Shown piece by piece: positions 5,868 through 7,019 of a stretch of DNA of 7,019 bases. The DNA is from an uncultured Ruminococcus sp. Its GTDB lineage: Bacteria; Bacillota; Clostridia; Oscillospirales; Ruminococcaceae. The number at the start of each line of letters is the position of its first letter. The stretch's first letter is position 1. The stretch covers positions 1 to 7,019 of the forward strand of contig USJI01000051.1 in assembly GCA_900554975.1 (NCBI GenBank), given 5' to 3'. The translations under genes and the position numbers were made by a program. Below the pieces are notes generated by a model. It saw only the letters and a list, made by a program, of their open reading frames with translations, ran no database searches and had not been told where the DNA came from.

Positions 5868-6449
5868 ATGGCAATTGATAAAGAAGCGATAAAAGAACAT
5901 ATAAAGGGTATCCTTATCGCTCTCGGAGATGATCCGGAGCGTGAAGGACTTCGTGAAACACCGGAACGTGTTGCCAATATGTACGAAGAAGTTTTTGAAG
6001 GCATGAACTACACAAATGCTGAAATAGCAGAAATGTTCAGCAAGACATTTGATTCTCCGGGAAGCGGCAATGACATGGTTATTGTAAGAGATATAGAGGT
6101 TTTCTCATACTGTGAACATCATCTTGCTCTTATGTACGACATGAAAGTTTCTGTTGCATATCTTCCGAATGGAAAGGTTCTCGGACTTTCAAAAATTGCA
6201 AGGATAGCTGATATGGCGGCAAAACGTTTGCAGTTACAGGAAAAGCTCGGAAGTGATATTGCTGAGATAATCGCTCTCGCTTCTGGTTCAGAAGATGTTG
6301 CTGTTTTCATCGAAGGAAAACATTCCTGTATGACAGCAAGAGGAATCAGAAACTGTTCTTCATCGACACGTTCAACAACATTCAGAGGCAGATTTGAAAC
6401 TGATGCACTTCTCCAGAACAGATTTTTAATGCAGATACAGAAAGGATAA
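5868..6449 (+). CDS. folE: GTP cyclohydrolase I (FolE)
   Basis: Opens and rearranges GTP to 7,8-dihydroneopterin triphosphate with loss of formate, the entry step shared by folate and queuosine synthesis. At 193 residues it has the normal bacterial FolE-I length and acts as a toroidal homodecamer in characterised relatives. The zinc ligands C82 and H85 (CEHH, 82-85) and C154 ([11 protein letters not shown], 151-161) are present, with the catalytic H84. [20 protein letters not shown] (20-39) and [13 protein letters not shown] (106-118) are family motifs. It is the canonical zinc-type enzyme rather than the FolE2 (IB) family. Its place between queE and queC, under the preQ1 riboswitch, implies supply of substrate to QueD. 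Whether it also feeds folate depends on another folE copy elsewhere. Its last codons (AAA GGA TAA) carry the queC ribosome binding site. Confidence 0.96.
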   Translation: MAIDKEAIKEHIKGILIALGDDPEREGLRETPERVANMYEEVFEGMNYTNAEIAEMFSKTFDSPGSGNDMVIVRDIEVFSYCEHHLALMYDMKVSVAYLPNGKVLGLSKIARIADMAAKRLQLQEKLGSDIAEIIALASGSEDVAVFIEGKHSCMTARGIRNCSSSTRSTTFRGRFETDALLQNRFLMQIQKG

Positions 6450-6452
6450 TTT

Positions 6453-7019
6453 ATGAAAGCACTTGTATTATTCAGCGGCGGACTGGACAGCACAACCTGT
6501 CTCGGACTCGCTGTCAGCAAATACGGAAAGGAAAACGTTGTCGCACTTTCCATTACATACGGTCAGAAGCACGACAAGGAAGTAAAGGCGGCACAGGCGG
6601 TTGCAGATTACTATGGCATAGAAAAGGTTGACCTTGACCTGTCACTTATTTTTAAGTTTTCAGATTGTTCACTTCTGAAAGGTTCAGACCATGAGATACC
6701 TCACGAATCATATGCAAAGCAGCTGGAAAAAACAAACGGAGCACCTGTTTCAACCTATGTTCCATTCAGAAACGGGCTTTTCATATCATCAGCTGCCGCT
6801 ATTGCCCTCTCAAAAGGATGCAGTATTATATATTACGGTGCGCACGCTGATGATTCAGCAGGAAACGCTTATCCGGACTGTTCTGCCGCATTTAACAATG
6901 CCATGAACACAGCCGTATATGAAGGAAGTGGAAAACAGCTTAAAATAGAAGCGCCATTTGTAAATATGACAAAAGCAGACGTTGTAAAAAAAGGTCTTGA
7001 ACTGAAAGTCCCTTATGAG
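6453..7019 (+). CDS. queC: 7-cyano-7-deazaguanine synthase (QueC), 3' end cut by window
   Basis: ATP-dependent conversion of 7-carboxy-7-deazaguanine and ammonia to preQ0, the last step encoded here. The frame is open from ATG 6453 to the window edge: 189 codons with no stop. The N-terminus MKALVLFSGGLDSTTCLGLA holds the PP-loop ATP-pyrophosphatase motif SGGLDST (8-14). YGQKHDKEV (36-44), STYVPFRNGLFISSAAA (98-114), YYGAHADDSAGNAYPDC (123-139) and a C-terminal MTKADVVKKGLELKVPYE also match QueC. The four-cysteine zinc site that ends the family would lie in the missing 30 or so residues, so it cannot be checked. AAAGGA (6441-6446) lies six bases upstream, with the folE stop codon just after it. 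A 71-codon frame at 6691-6906 is a shadow of this gene. Confidence 0.95.
   Translation, partial: MKALVLFSGGLDSTTCLGLAVSKYGKENVVALSITYGQKHDKEVKAAQAVADYYGIEKVDLDLSLIFKFSDCSLLKGSDHEIPHESYAKQLEKTNGAPVSTYVPFRNGLFISSAAAIALSKGCSIIYYGAHADDSAGNAYPDCSAAFNNAMNTAVYEGSGKQLKIEAPFVNMTKADVVKKGLELKVPYE

Noticed and set aside
6119..6553. 144-codon minus-strand reading frame across the folE-queC junction
   Set aside because: It is antisense to two clear family members, with no motif of its own.
6691..6906. 71-codon + strand reading frame
   Set aside because: It is an out-of-frame shadow inside queC, whose true frame is open from 6453 to the window end.

Overview
The window looks like ordinary chromosome from a low-to-moderate GC Gram-positive bacterium, most likely a Clostridia/Oscillospiraceae (Ruminococcus-like) gut or rumen anaerobe. 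This placement is an inference. It rests on AT-leaning codon use, strong GGAGG-type ribosome binding sites, very tight gene packing, a glutamate 5-kinase without a PUA domain, and a class-I-like preQ1 riboswitch with an intrinsic terminator. All supported genes are on the + strand. I see no mobile element, CRISPR array, tRNA or rRNA.

Block 1 (47-4618) is a tightly spaced gene cluster. It holds a 99-aa three-helix membrane protein, an NAD-dependent D-2-hydroxyacid dehydrogenase that overlaps it by one base, proB and proA (the first two steps of proline synthesis from glutamate), and a 411-aa single-pass membrane protein of unknown function. The last protein has a long acidic, disordered cytoplasmic half and an extracytoplasmic domain. 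Intergenic gaps run from -1 to 13 bases. No terminator is visible at the end of this block.

Block 2 (4615-7019) is a queuosine-precursor operon. A near-consensus promoter (TTGACG-17 bp-TATAAT with an extended -10) overlaps the stop codon of the 411-aa gene. It is followed at once by a preQ1-I-like aptamer, an 11-bp intrinsic terminator and a mutually exclusive antiterminator pairing. Then come queD, queE, folE and queC; queC runs off the end of the window. Together FolE (GTP to dihydroneopterin triphosphate), QueD (to 6-carboxytetrahydropterin), QueE (to 7-carboxy-7-deazaguanine) and QueC (to preQ0) form the complete GTP-to-preQ0 route. The riboswitch is expected to shut the operon off when preQ1 is plentiful.

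The most informative non-coding element is the 5' leader at 4650-4775, where promoter, aptamer, antiterminator and terminator can be read base by base. The least understood gene is the 411-aa membrane protein. I found no clear evidence of a wholly new system.
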